DNA from: Ensifer adhaerens
GTDB lineage: Bacteria > Pseudomonadota > Alphaproteobacteria > Rhizobiales > Rhizobiaceae
NCBI RefSeq assembly: GCF_020035535.1
Contig: NZ_CP083350.1
Span: 878,501-942,500, forward strand
DNA length: 64,000 nt
Reading direction: 5' to 3'
Below, in pieces: positions 34,240-42,659 of this stretch (positions within the stretch are counted from its first letter, which is position 1; every line of letters starts with the position of its first letter). The notes beneath the pieces were generated by a model, which saw nothing but the letters and a program-made list of their open reading frames with translations, did not search any database and was not told where the DNA came from. The translations under genes and the position numbers were made by a program.

Positions 34240-35199
34240 ATGAGCAACATGAAACGTCTGGCGCTTGCAGCGCTGCTTGCCACCGTCAGCTTCGCACCGG
34301 GCGCGGCATTTGCTGGCGGCAAGGCGATCGCCGGCATCGTGTTCCAGCAGGACCAGTATTTCCGCGGCATCCAGATCGGCATGGAAAAGGCGGCGGAAGC
34401 TGCCGGCGACGAGCTTCTTGCCGGTAACAGCGACAGCAAGCTGGAGAAGGAAGCGCAACTGATCGACACCTACATTGCCCGCGGCGTGAACTCGATCGTT
34501 GTGGCGCCTCTCTCGGCCGATGCCTCGGTGCCGGCGCTGAAGAAGGCACGTGACGCCGGCATCACGGTCGTCACTTACGGCACCTCGGCCAATGGCGATG
34601 TCGCCCAGGCGACGGTAACGAGCTCGGACCGCGATATCGGCATCGGCACCGGCAAGGCCGCGACCGACTTCCTGAAGACGCTCGGCAACGGCGGCAAGGT
34701 CAAGATCGGCACGCTTGCCTTCAAGGCGCTCCTGCCCGAGCAGTCGAACGCCCGCGTCGACGGGTTCCTGAGTGTCGTCAATGATCAGGTCGATATCGTC
34801 GCCCAGCAGGACGCCTGGCTTGCCGAAAAGGCGCTGGCCGTCGCGAGCGACATGCTGACGGCCAATCCCGATATTCAGGTGATCTACGCCGCCAACGAGG
34901 GCGGCACGATCGGCGCGGTGCAGGCGGTCAAGAAGGCAGGCCTCGAAGGCAAGGTCTTCGTGTTCGGCACCGACGGTTCCGAGCAGCTCGCCAACATGCT
35001 CTTGAACTCCGACAACGTGCTTCAGGCAACGACCGCGCAGCAGCCGCTCGAGGTCGGCAAGCAGGCGATCGAAGCGGCGCAGAACCTGCTCGACGGCAAG
35101 AAGATCGAGACCAAGGTCAACGTGCCGGTGCTGCCTCTGACGCGCGCTGACACGCAGGCGGTCGCGGCCTACAAGGAAGGCCTGAAGGCCCTGAAGTGA
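34240..35199 (+). CDS. Sugar ABC transporter periplasmic binding protein
   Basis: A 319-residue secreted protein of the ribose/xylose-type (peripla_BP_4) family. Signal peptide MSNMKRLALAALLATVSFAP with cleavage near AFA-GG. Mature motifs are GIVFQQDQYFRGIQIGMEKAA, YIARGVNSIVVAPLSADA, VTYGTSANGD and VFGTDGSEQLANML. It has a strong GGGAGGAG site and leads the transporter genes. The ligand is probably a monosaccharide or its aldonate, judging from the enzymes encoded downstream. Confidence 0.88.
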   Translation: MSNMKRLALAALLATVSFAPGAAFAGGKAIAGIVFQQDQYFRGIQIGMEKAAEAAGDELLAGNSDSKLEKEAQLIDTYIARGVNSIVVAPLSADASVPALKKARDAGITVVTYGTSANGDVAQATVTSSDRDIGIGTGKAATDFLKTLGNGGKVKIGTLAFKALLPEQSNARVDGFLSVVNDQVDIVAQQDAWLAEKALAVASDMLTANPDIQVIYAANEGGTIGAVQAVKKAGLEGKVFVFGTDGSEQLANMLLNSDNVLQATTAQQPLEVGKQAIEAAQNLLDGKKIETKVNVPVLPLTRADTQAVAAYKEGLKALK

Positions 35200-35273
35200 T
35201 TGGGTTCTGACGTCAGCCGAGCGGCGGGACATCGCGCCCGCCACTCCCTCGTCTTGCACAGCAGGAAATCCGC

Positions 35274-36818
35274 ATGAGCTATTCGCAACCGAGTTCAGCC
35301 GCGTTGCAAGGGGTGCAGGGACGGCTGGACTTTCGGGCCGTGACCAAGCGTTACGGCCCGACTGTCGCCCTCTCGGAATTCACCCACAGCTTCGCCCCCG
35401 GCCAGGTGCATGCCCTGATGGGCAAGAACGGCTCGGGCAAGTCGACGCTCGTCAAGCTTCTTGCCGGCGTCACCGAGCCGACATCCGGCACGATCAGCGT
35501 GAATGGCGAGGATCGCCATTTCACCTCGCCGCACGATGCGTTTGCCGCCGGCATCGTCACCGTGCACCAGGAGCTTTCGCTGGTGCCGGAGCTTTCTGTC
35601 GGGGAAAACATCTTTCTCGGTCGCTTGCCACACAAGCGACGCGCCGGCTTCAGCGTCGTCGACTGGGCGGGCCTGCACAAGCGCGCCGGCGAATTGCTGG
35701 CCGATATGGGGCTCGCGATCGATTCCCGCCAGCCGGTCTCGGCCCTCAGCGTCGGCCAGCAGCAGGTGGTCGAGATCGTCAAGGCGATGTCCTTCAACCC
35801 GTCGATCCTGCTCCTGGACGAGCCGACCTCGGCGCTGGCCTCGCGTGAGGTCAAGCAGCTCTTCGCGCTGATCGAACGCCTGCGTGCCCGCGGCGTGACG
35901 ATGATCTACATCACCCACCGCATGAGCGAGCTTTTCGAGATTGCCGACACCTGCACGGTGATCCGCGACGGCCACTATATCGGCGCGGTCGAGATGAAGG
36001 CGACGACGCCGTCGGCGATCGTCGGCATGATGTTCGGCGATGCCGCCCGTGCGACGCGTCCGCCACGGCGCACGCTCGATCGCACCAGGCCGGTGCTCGA
36101 AGTGCGCGACCTCAGCCGCTCCGGGCATTTTCACAATGTTTCCTTCGATCTCTATCCTGGCGAAATCCTCGGCATCGCCGGTCTGCTCGGCGCAGGGCGT
36201 ACCGAACTGATGCGGGCGATCTTCGGCGCCGACCGGATCGATGGCGGCTCCGTCACACTGAATGGCCGCGTCATGACCGGCGCAAGTCCGCGCGACATGC
36301 GCAAGGCGGGGCTTGGCTACACGCCGGAAAATCGCAAGGAGGTCGGCCTCGTGCAGTCGCTTTCGACCGCCGACAATCTCTGCATGGCGAGCCTCGGCCC
36401 GATCTCCAGCAGGGGTTTCATCTCGCGCCGGCACGAACAGCCGCATGTGCGCCGCCAGATCGCCGATCTGCACATCAAGTGCGGCGATCCGGAACTGCCC
36501 GTGTCGTCGCTGTCGGGTGGCAACCAGCAGAAGGTGGTGATCGGGAAATGGCTGAACCGGCAGCCGTCGGTGATGTTCTTCGATGAACCGAGCCGCGGCG
36601 TCGACGTCCAGGCCAAGCGCCAGATCTTCGACATCATCTGGCAACAGGCCGCCGATGGCCTTGCGAGCCTTTTCGTCTCGACCGAGCTCGAGGAGGTGCT
36701 GGAAGTCGCCGACCGCATCCTCGTCATGCATCACGGCGCAGTCGTCGCCGAGGTGGATCCGACGAAAACCGACCTGACCGAACTTTACGGCCTGTGCATG
36801 GAAGGGGCCAAGCAATGA
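35274..36818 (+). CDS. Sugar ABC transporter ATP-binding protein (RbsA-type, two nucleotide-binding domains)
   Basis: A 514-residue tandem ATPase. Domain 1 has Walker A GKNGSGKST, signature LSVGQQQVVEI and Walker B ILLLDEPTSAL. Domain 2 has the degenerate Walker A GLLGAGRTEL usual for this family, LSGGNQQKVVIGKW and VMFFDEPSRGVDV. Val replaces the second position of the first signature, as is common in RbsA-type proteins. The stop overlaps the permease start (ATGA). Confidence 0.9.
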   Translation: MSYSQPSSAALQGVQGRLDFRAVTKRYGPTVALSEFTHSFAPGQVHALMGKNGSGKSTLVKLLAGVTEPTSGTISVNGEDRHFTSPHDAFAAGIVTVHQELSLVPELSVGENIFLGRLPHKRRAGFSVVDWAGLHKRAGELLADMGLAIDSRQPVSALSVGQQQVVEIVKAMSFNPSILLLDEPTSALASREVKQLFALIERLRARGVTMIYITHRMSELFEIADTCTVIRDGHYIGAVEMKATTPSAIVGMMFGDAARATRPPRRTLDRTRPVLEVRDLSRSGHFHNVSFDLYPGEILGIAGLLGAGRTELMRAIFGADRIDGGSVTLNGRVMTGASPRDMRKAGLGYTPENRKEVGLVQSLSTADNLCMASLGPISSRGFISRRHEQPHVRRQIADLHIKCGDPELPVSSLSGGNQQKVVIGKWLNRQPSVMFFDEPSRGVDVQAKRQIFDIIWQQAADGLASLFVSTELEEVLEVADRILVMHHGAVVAEVDPTKTDLTELYGLCMEGAKQ

Positions 36819-37807
36819 CACTCGTGAGCCAGACCACGGAAACAGGCGGGCAGAACACGCCGCTCAAGTTTCTGAAAACCTACCCGATGGAGATCATTCT
36901 CGCCACGCTGGTGATCTTCCTGATCTTCGTCGCACCGGGCTTTGCCTCCACCAGCAACGTCTTGAACGTGCTGCGCACGGTGTCGATGCTCGGTATCATC
37001 GCCTTCGGCATGACCGCCGTCATCATCAGTGGCGAGATCGATCTCTCCGTTGGCGCAGGCGCAGCACTTGCCGGCTGCATCGTTGCCTGGTTCGCCGACC
37101 GTTTCACCGACACGTTCGGTGATTGGGGCGCGGTCACCGTCGGCTTCGCGGTGGCACTTCTGCTCGGCTTCTCGCTCGGCTATCTCACCGGCCGTTTCCG
37201 GCAGTGGTTCAACGTGCCGACCTTCATCACTACGCTGGCGCTTTTCGCAGCGCTGCGCGGTGTCGCCAACCTGATCACCGGCGGCTTCCCGATGTCGTCC
37301 TTCCCGGTCGGTTTCGATTTCCTCGGCGGCGGTTACCTCTTCGGCATCCCGTTCCCGGTCTATATCTTCGCGCTGACCTTCGCGGCCATGCACTTCCTGA
37401 TGAAGTACACGAGCTTCGGCCGCGAGGTTTATGCCGTCGGCGGCAATATGGAAGCGGCCCGCCTTTCCGGCATCGACATCTGGAAGGTGAAGGCGCTGAC
37501 GCTGGGGCTGACGGGCGCGCTCACTGCCGTCTCCGGCACGCTGATCGCCTCGCAGATCGGGGCCGGCACGGGGACGACGGCGACCGGCATGGAGCTCGAC
37601 GTGATCGCGGCCGTGATCATCGGTGGCACCTCGCTCTTCGGCGGCAAGGGCCGCATCTGGGGCACCCTGATCGGGGTGCTGTTCCTCGGCTGCATCTCCA
37701 ACGGCATGACGCTGATGAATGTCAGCGAATATTGGCAATACGTCGTGCGCGGCGGGATCATCCTCGGCGCCGTGCTCTTGAACCAGGTCCTGGAACGGGT
37801 GCGCTGA
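36815..37807 (+). CDS. Sugar ABC transporter permease (RbsC-type)
   Basis: A 330-residue inner-membrane permease of the ribose/xylose/arabinose branch with 8-10 hydrophobic segments. Family blocks are FGMTAVIISGEIDLSVGAGAALAG, the VPTFITTLALFAALRG region, FGREVYAVGGNMEAARLSGI, and IIGGTSLFGGKGRIWGTLIGV. The start at 36815 comes from the 4-bp overlap with the ATPase gene. Confidence 0.9.
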   Translation: MTLVSQTTETGGQNTPLKFLKTYPMEIILATLVIFLIFVAPGFASTSNVLNVLRTVSMLGIIAFGMTAVIISGEIDLSVGAGAALAGCIVAWFADRFTDTFGDWGAVTVGFAVALLLGFSLGYLTGRFRQWFNVPTFITTLALFAALRGVANLITGGFPMSSFPVGFDFLGGGYLFGIPFPVYIFALTFAAMHFLMKYTSFGREVYAVGGNMEAARLSGIDIWKVKALTLGLTGALTAVSGTLIASQIGAGTGTTATGMELDVIAAVIIGGTSLFGGKGRIWGTLIGVLFLGCISNGMTLMNVSEYWQYVVRGGIILGAVLLNQVLERVR

Positions 37808-37814
37808 GACCGGC

Positions 37815-37834
37815 GCGGGGTGTCCGCATCCCGC
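37815..37834. other. Stem-loop after the permease gene
   Basis: GCGGGGTG-TCCG-CATCCCGC forms an 8-bp stem with one G-U pair, 8 bp after the permease stop, in the 107-bp gap before the SDR gene. It may set different mRNA levels for the transport and enzyme genes. Confidence 0.35.
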
Positions 37835-37914
37835 TCCCCTTATGACTAACGATCACGCTCATGATCTCGGGTCGACGCAGGCCTGGATCATCGCGATCCA
37901 TCGCGGAGACAATC

Positions 37915-38700
37915 ATGACTGAATTCAAGGGAAAAATCGCGCTGGTCACCGGCACGTCCGGCATCGGGCTTGCCTCGGCGATCCGGCTTGCCTCGTCGGG
38001 CGCGACCGTGCTTGCCTGTGGCAACGATGTCGCCACCAACGAGATCTTCGACCGCACAGCCAAAGAGCGCGACTTGCCGATGTCGACCCGACTGACGGAC
38101 GTCGCCGTGGAAGCAGAGGTTGAGGCGGCCGTGCGCGAGGCGGTGCTTCGCCATGGCGGACTGGACATCGTCGTCAACGCCGCCGCCGTCCATCCCTATG
38201 GCACGGTGCTTGACACCAGCGCCGAGACCTTTGCGCGCTGCCTGTCGGTCAATGTCGGCTCGATCTATCTCACCGGCCGCTTCGGCATTCCCGAAATGAT
38301 GAAGCGCGGCGGCGGCGCGATCGTCAACATCTCCTCGGTGCAGGGCCATGCCTGCCAGCAGAATGTCGCGGCCTATGTCGCCTCCAAGGGTGCGATCCAT
38401 GCGCTGACCCGGGCCATGGCGCTCGACCATGCGGCCGCCAAGGTCCGGGTCAATTCGGTCAGCCCAGGCTCGGTGCGCACGCCGCTGCTGTCGCTTGCGG
38501 CCCGCACCTATGGCGGCGAGGGCGTCAGCGAGACAGACGCCTTTGCCCGCTTCGGCGCTGCGCACCCGATCGGCCGCATCGGCGAGCCGGAGGAGGTGGC
38601 CGAGCTGGTCGCTTATCTCGCCTCGGATCGCGCCGCCTTCGTTACGGGCTCGGACTTCCGCATCGACGGCGGCCTCACTGCCGGCATCGGCGTCAAATAA
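37915..38700 (+). CDS. Short-chain dehydrogenase/reductase (first SDR of the sugar operon)
   Basis: A 261-residue classical SDR. Catalytic motifs are VNISSVQGH (Ser) and YVASKGAIHALTRA (Tyr-x3-Lys), with VNAAAVHPYG as the NAG-like motif and a C-terminal FRIDGG. The cofactor loop reads TGTSGIG, one residue shorter than the usual TGxxxGIG. In operon order it could oxidise the imported sugar at C1 to a lactone. Start at 37915 after GCGGAGA. Confidence 0.85.
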   Translation: MTEFKGKIALVTGTSGIGLASAIRLASSGATVLACGNDVATNEIFDRTAKERDLPMSTRLTDVAVEAEVEAAVREAVLRHGGLDIVVNAAAVHPYGTVLDTSAETFARCLSVNVGSIYLTGRFGIPEMMKRGGGAIVNISSVQGHACQQNVAAYVASKGAIHALTRAMALDHAAAKVRVNSVSPGSVRTPLLSLAARTYGGEGVSETDAFARFGAAHPIGRIGEPEEVAELVAYLASDRAAFVTGSDFRIDGGLTAGIGVK

Positions 38701-38719
38701 TCGGACAGGAAACGACAAG

Positions 38720-39832
38720 ATGAAAATCGGCCTTGGGCTCTACCGGGAGCAACTCACCCCGGATAACTTTCAGTTTGCCTTGCAGGCGGGCGCGACCCAT
38801 GTGGTCGCGCATCTCACCAACTATTTCGCCGGCAAAGATCCAAAGATCGACAGTGGCGACCAGGGCGGCTGGGGTGATTGCTCCGGTGACCGGCTCTGGA
38901 CTTACGAAGAGCTGTCGGCGCTGGTGAAGGATGTCAGGGCCGGCGGGCTGGAGGTTGCGGCGATCGAGAACTTCTCGCCGCGCTTCTGGCATGACGTGCT
39001 GCTCGACGGGCCTGAGCGCGCCCAGCAGATCGAGGGGCTGAAGCAGCTCATTCGCGACGCCGGCCGCGCCGGTATTCCCTGCATCGGCTACAATTTCTCG
39101 CTCGCCGGCGTCTATGGCTGGACCCGTGGCCCCTACGCCCGAGGCGGCGCCGAATCCGTCGGCTTCGGCGTCGAAAACAGCATCGCCCCAAGCCCGGATG
39201 CGCCGATCCCGGACGGCATGATCTGGAACATGCGCTATCGTCACGGCGTCGCCGGCGCTGCCTCCGTTTCCGTCAGTTCGGCGGATCTCTGGGAGCGCCT
39301 CAGCCACTTCCTGAAGGAGGTCGTCCCGGTCGCCGAGGAGGCGGGCGTCGTGCTCGGTGCCCACCCGGACGATCCGCCGGCCGAGGAACTGCGGGGCACG
39401 GCGCGGCTCGTCAACCGTCCGGAGAAATACGATCGGCTGATGTCAATCGTTGACTCGCCGTCGAACGGGCTCGAACTTTGCCTCGGCTCACTGCAGGAGA
39501 TGCCGGGCGGCGACATCTACGAGCATGTCCGCCGCTTCGCCCGCTCCGGCCGCATCGGCTACATCCATTTCCGCAACGTGCGCGGAAAGATGCCGCGTTA
39601 CGTCGAGACCTTCGTCGACGAAGGCGACATCGACATGGCCGAGATCATCCGCATCCTGCGCGACGAAAACTACCAGGGGGTGATGATCCCCGACCATACG
39701 CCGGCCATGACCTGCAGCGCCTCCTGGCACGCGGGCAAGGCCTTTGCGCTCGGCTACATGAAGGCGCTGGTGCAGAACGCCGAGGCGCTCGGCCCCGCGC
39801 GTTCGATCCCGACAAGCATTGCTGCGGAATAG
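38720..39832 (+). CDS. Divergent UxuA-family dehydratase (second paralogue)
   Basis: A 370-residue UxuA-like TIM-barrel protein, about 30 residues shorter than the paralogue encoded at 31993-33192. The probable metal ligands are kept in GAHPDDP, LCLGSLQ, IHFRNVRG and IPDHTPAM. However, the RPDHGH block of the first paralogue reads IPDHTP here, so the Arg two residues before the ligand Asp is Ile, and the N-terminal WYGPND region is replaced. I infer dehydration of a different aldonate (pentonate or 6-deoxyhexonate). Start after GGACAGGAAACG. Confidence 0.75.
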   Translation: MKIGLGLYREQLTPDNFQFALQAGATHVVAHLTNYFAGKDPKIDSGDQGGWGDCSGDRLWTYEELSALVKDVRAGGLEVAAIENFSPRFWHDVLLDGPERAQQIEGLKQLIRDAGRAGIPCIGYNFSLAGVYGWTRGPYARGGAESVGFGVENSIAPSPDAPIPDGMIWNMRYRHGVAGAASVSVSSADLWERLSHFLKEVVPVAEEAGVVLGAHPDDPPAEELRGTARLVNRPEKYDRLMSIVDSPSNGLELCLGSLQEMPGGDIYEHVRRFARSGRIGYIHFRNVRGKMPRYVETFVDEGDIDMAEIIRILRDENYQGVMIPDHTPAMTCSASWHAGKAFALGYMKALVQNAEALGPARSIPTSIAAE

Positions 39833-39841
39833 GAGGCGGAG

Positions 39842-40735
39842 ATGGCCCGTGAGCTTGTCTGTGTCGCGCCCGTCGGCGACCGCTGTGGTGAGGGGGCCGT
39901 CTGGTCGGCGGACGAGGCGGCGCTCTACTGGACCGATATCAACCGCTTTCTGATCCACCGCTATGACGAGGCGATATGCGCGGTCAGGACGTGGCTCTTC
40001 GACGAGCCGGTGGTGGCGATTTCGTTGACGGGCGAGGACGGCCGCCTGCTCGTCGCGCTTGGATCGAAGCTGATCTGGTGGTGGCCAAAGATGGACCGGC
40101 GGCAGGATCACGGCTTCGTCCTGCCCGGTTCGCCGCGGGTGCGGCTGAATGACGGTCGCTCCGATCCCCTCGGAAACTTCTGGGTAGGCTCGATGAAGAA
40201 CAACGTCCTGCCCGATGGCCAACTCGGCGACGTTGCGCCGGGCAAAGGCATCCTCTACCGGATCGCGCCCGATGGTGCCGTCACCGAATGGCGGCATGGC
40301 CTCGGCATTTCCAACACGCTCTGCTGGAGCCCGGACCGAAGCACCTTCTATTTCGGCGATACGCTCGCCAACGAAATCTATGCGTTCGATTATGATGCCA
40401 CGGACGGCTCGATTTCCGACGAGCGGAACTTTTTCGCCGGCTTCGATCGCGGTTCGCCCGACGGCTCGGCGATCGACAGCGAGGGCTTCGTCTGGAATTG
40501 CCGCTATGGCGGTGGCTGCATTGCCCGGGTTGCGCCGGATGGCAGCCTTGCCGAGGCGATCGATATGCCGGTCACCAACATCACCACCTGCACTTTCGGT
40601 GGCGCCGACCTGAAGACGCTTTACATCACCACGGCTGGGGGAGGGCCAGCCGAGCGTCTCGCCGGCAGCCTCTATGCCATGCGCGTCGAAGTACCCGGAA
40701 TGCCGGAAAACCGGTTCGGGGTGGCAAGCCGGTGA
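39842..40735 (+). CDS. SMP-30/gluconolactonase-family lactonase
   Basis: A 297-residue six-bladed beta-propeller lactonase. The metal site is recognisable: Glu in GEGAVWSADEAALYWTDI, Asn in VRLNDGRSDPLGNFWVGSM, Asn in GISNTLCWSPD, and Asp in GSPDGSAIDSEGFVWNCRYGGG. Such enzymes hydrolyse sugar lactones to aldonates in the periplasm or cytosol; no signal peptide is seen here. It fits between a sugar dehydrogenase and an aldonate dehydratase. Confidence 0.87.
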   Translation: MARELVCVAPVGDRCGEGAVWSADEAALYWTDINRFLIHRYDEAICAVRTWLFDEPVVAISLTGEDGRLLVALGSKLIWWWPKMDRRQDHGFVLPGSPRVRLNDGRSDPLGNFWVGSMKNNVLPDGQLGDVAPGKGILYRIAPDGAVTEWRHGLGISNTLCWSPDRSTFYFGDTLANEIYAFDYDATDGSISDERNFFAGFDRGSPDGSAIDSEGFVWNCRYGGGCIARVAPDGSLAEAIDMPVTNITTCTFGGADLKTLYITTAGGGPAERLAGSLYAMRVEVPGMPENRFGVASR

Positions 40736-41754
40736 GCGCGGAGACCACGCGGCGCGCCCTTGCCTGGGCGCATGGCTGCCTCTCGGTGCAGTCGCTCGGC
40801 GGCATGCTCGGCCCGACGCTGTTCCTGCTGCCGGATGGGCGCCAGGTCAGCCCCTTGCACGTTGCGCCCTGGGGCAACGACCCCGAGCGCGAGACACTGC
40901 CGGAAATTTTGAAAGAATTGCGTGGCGAGTGGCCCTGCGTGCCTTTCGGCAGCGACGCCAGCCGCACGCTTCCTGCAGGCTGGTTCGTCGACGGTGAGAG
41001 TTTCGCCGGCGCCGCCGTGCCGCATGGCCATAGTTCCAACGCCCATTGGGCGTGGGGTGCCTGCGACGACCGCCAGATAACGATGGAGTGCCGTTATCCG
41101 GAGAACCATCCAATCCGCTTGCTTCGCCGGCAGGTCGTGCCGGACCCCTACGCGGCCGCCGTCGACATCACCCTGGAGATCGAAGCACGGCGTCCGTGCC
41201 GCCTGCCGATCGGCCTGCACCCGACATTCCGGCTCTCGAGCCGCCCCGGTTCGGTAGCCATCGAACCGGCTACCTATGATCAAGTCTGGAGTTTTCCCGG
41301 CGATGTCGAACCGGGCGCGGCTCTGTTCTCGCCTGAGCGGCAGTGGCCGTCGCTCGGCAAGGTCGAGACACGTCGCGGTGTGACCATCGACGCGTCTAAA
41401 GTGCCGCTCGTCGAAGAGACCGAGGACCTGCTGCAGCTCACGGGTATCGATGGTGGCCTTACGCTCCACTACCGCGACGAGGGGTTTCGCGCCCGGCTGA
41501 GATGGCAGAAGGAACATTTTCCGAGCCTTCTGCTCTGGTTCAGCAACCGCGGACGCAAGGCCTATCCCTGGAACGGGCGACACGTGGCGCTCGGCGTCGA
41601 GCCGATCGCTTCCGCCTTCGATCTCGGGCCGGCGGTCTCCACGGCCGACAATCCAATCGCGGCATCGGGCGTTGCGACGGCGATTGCCTTCGAACCCGAT
41701 CAAGCTTTCACCACCCGCTATCGGCTTTCCGTCGAAGCCGCTCCGGTCGGCTGA
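40732..41754 (+). CDS. Galactose mutarotase-like (aldose 1-epimerase fold) protein
   Basis: A 340-residue protein with the mutarotase fold, judged from PHGHSSNAHWAW (a His-rich active-site block), GLHPTFRL, WKEHFPSLLLWFSNRGRKAYPW-like sequence and HVALGVEPIASAFDLG. It probably equilibrates sugar anomers for the dehydrogenase, but it is divergent and may act on another sugar derivative. The GTG start at 40732 overlaps the lactonase stop (GTGA), so the two are coupled. Confidence 0.7.
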   Translation: MSAETTRRALAWAHGCLSVQSLGGMLGPTLFLLPDGRQVSPLHVAPWGNDPERETLPEILKELRGEWPCVPFGSDASRTLPAGWFVDGESFAGAAVPHGHSSNAHWAWGACDDRQITMECRYPENHPIRLLRRQVVPDPYAAAVDITLEIEARRPCRLPIGLHPTFRLSSRPGSVAIEPATYDQVWSFPGDVEPGAALFSPERQWPSLGKVETRRGVTIDASKVPLVEETEDLLQLTGIDGGLTLHYRDEGFRARLRWQKEHFPSLLLWFSNRGRKAYPWNGRHVALGVEPIASAFDLGPAVSTADNPIAASGVATAIAFEPDQAFTTRYRLSVEAAPVG

Positions 41755-41796
41755 GCCGTCGCTCGCCCAGCTATTTGCAACTGAAAGGCCAAGAGA

Positions 41797-42639
41797 ATGA
41801 AATTGTTGCGTCTCACCGTCGACGGCTCCGCCGTGCCCTGCATCCTCGATGGCGAGGGCAAGGCGCGGGACGTGTCTTCGCTCGTTAAGGACTTCGCGGC
41901 GGAGACTTTGCCTGGTGTCTTGGCAGTGCTCTCCGGCGCCGATTTCGCGGCGCTCCCTGTGATGCCGGTGGTCGATGCGGACATCCTGCCGCCGGTCGCA
42001 AGGCCCGGTACGATCTGGTGCGTCGGCCTCAACTACTCCGACCATGCGGAAGAGGCGGGACTGCCAGTGCCGTCCGAACCGATCCTCTTCAACAAGGCAG
42101 CCGGGACCTATTGCGGCCCGAACGCGCCGCTTCTCCACTCCGAGAAAATGTCGAAGCTGGACTGGGAGGTCGAGCTCGGCATCGTCATCGGCAAGCGGGC
42201 GCTCAACGTATCGCGCGCCGAGGCTATGGACCATGTCCTCGGCTACACGATCGTCAACGATGTCTCCGAACGTGCCTGGCAGATGGAGCGCGGCGGCCAG
42301 TGGGTGAAGGGCAAGAGCTTCCCGAATTTCTGCCCGACGGGGCCCTGGCTTGTGACGAAAGACGAGGTTCCGAACCCGCAGGCCCTGTCGATGTGGCTCG
42401 ACGTCAACGGCGAGCGCATGCAGGCGGGCTCGACTGCCCGGATGATCTTCGCCGTCGCGACCATCGTCTCCTACATGAGCGAGTTCTGCGTGCTGGAGCC
42501 CGGCGATCTCATCTGCACCGGCACGCCCCCCGGCGTCGGCATGGGCAAGAAGCCGCCGCGCTATCTTGGGCCCGGTGACGTGGTCGAACTCGGCATCGAC
42601 GGTCTCGGCCGCCAGCGTCAGGTCGTTCAATCCCTCTAG
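41797..42639 (+). CDS. Fumarylacetoacetate hydrolase-family protein (2,4-diketo-3-deoxyaldonate hydrolase candidate)
   Basis: A 280-residue FAH-superfamily enzyme. Visible are GLNYSDHAEEAG, the metal-site Glu residues in KLDWEVELGIVIGKRA, YTIVNDVSERAWQ, KSFPNFCPTGPWLVT and GTPPGVGMGKKPP. Relatives hydrolyse 2,4-diketo-3-deoxy-L-rhamnonate or -fuconate to pyruvate plus a hydroxy acid. With an SDR encoded immediately after it, this is the diagnostic last step of the diketo route. Other acylpyruvate hydrolase activities cannot be excluded. Confidence 0.78.
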   Translation: MKLLRLTVDGSAVPCILDGEGKARDVSSLVKDFAAETLPGVLAVLSGADFAALPVMPVVDADILPPVARPGTIWCVGLNYSDHAEEAGLPVPSEPILFNKAAGTYCGPNAPLLHSEKMSKLDWEVELGIVIGKRALNVSRAEAMDHVLGYTIVNDVSERAWQMERGGQWVKGKSFPNFCPTGPWLVTKDEVPNPQALSMWLDVNGERMQAGSTARMIFAVATIVSYMSEFCVLEPGDLICTGTPPGVGMGKKPPRYLGPGDVVELGIDGLGRQRQVVQSL

Positions 42640-42659
42640 ACATGCAGAAGGGTCTCACC

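Noticed and set aside
33697..35259. 520-codon minus frame opposite the GntR regulator and sugar-binding-protein genes
   Set aside because: Antisense to two convincing genes, with no recognisable domain.
35295..36821. 508-codon minus frame opposite the RbsA-type ATPase gene
   Set aside because: Antisense shadow of a gene with full ATPase motifs.
40672..42630. 652-codon open frame opposite the mutarotase-like and FAH-family genes
   Set aside because: It crosses two real genes with clear motifs and start sites and resembles nothing itself.
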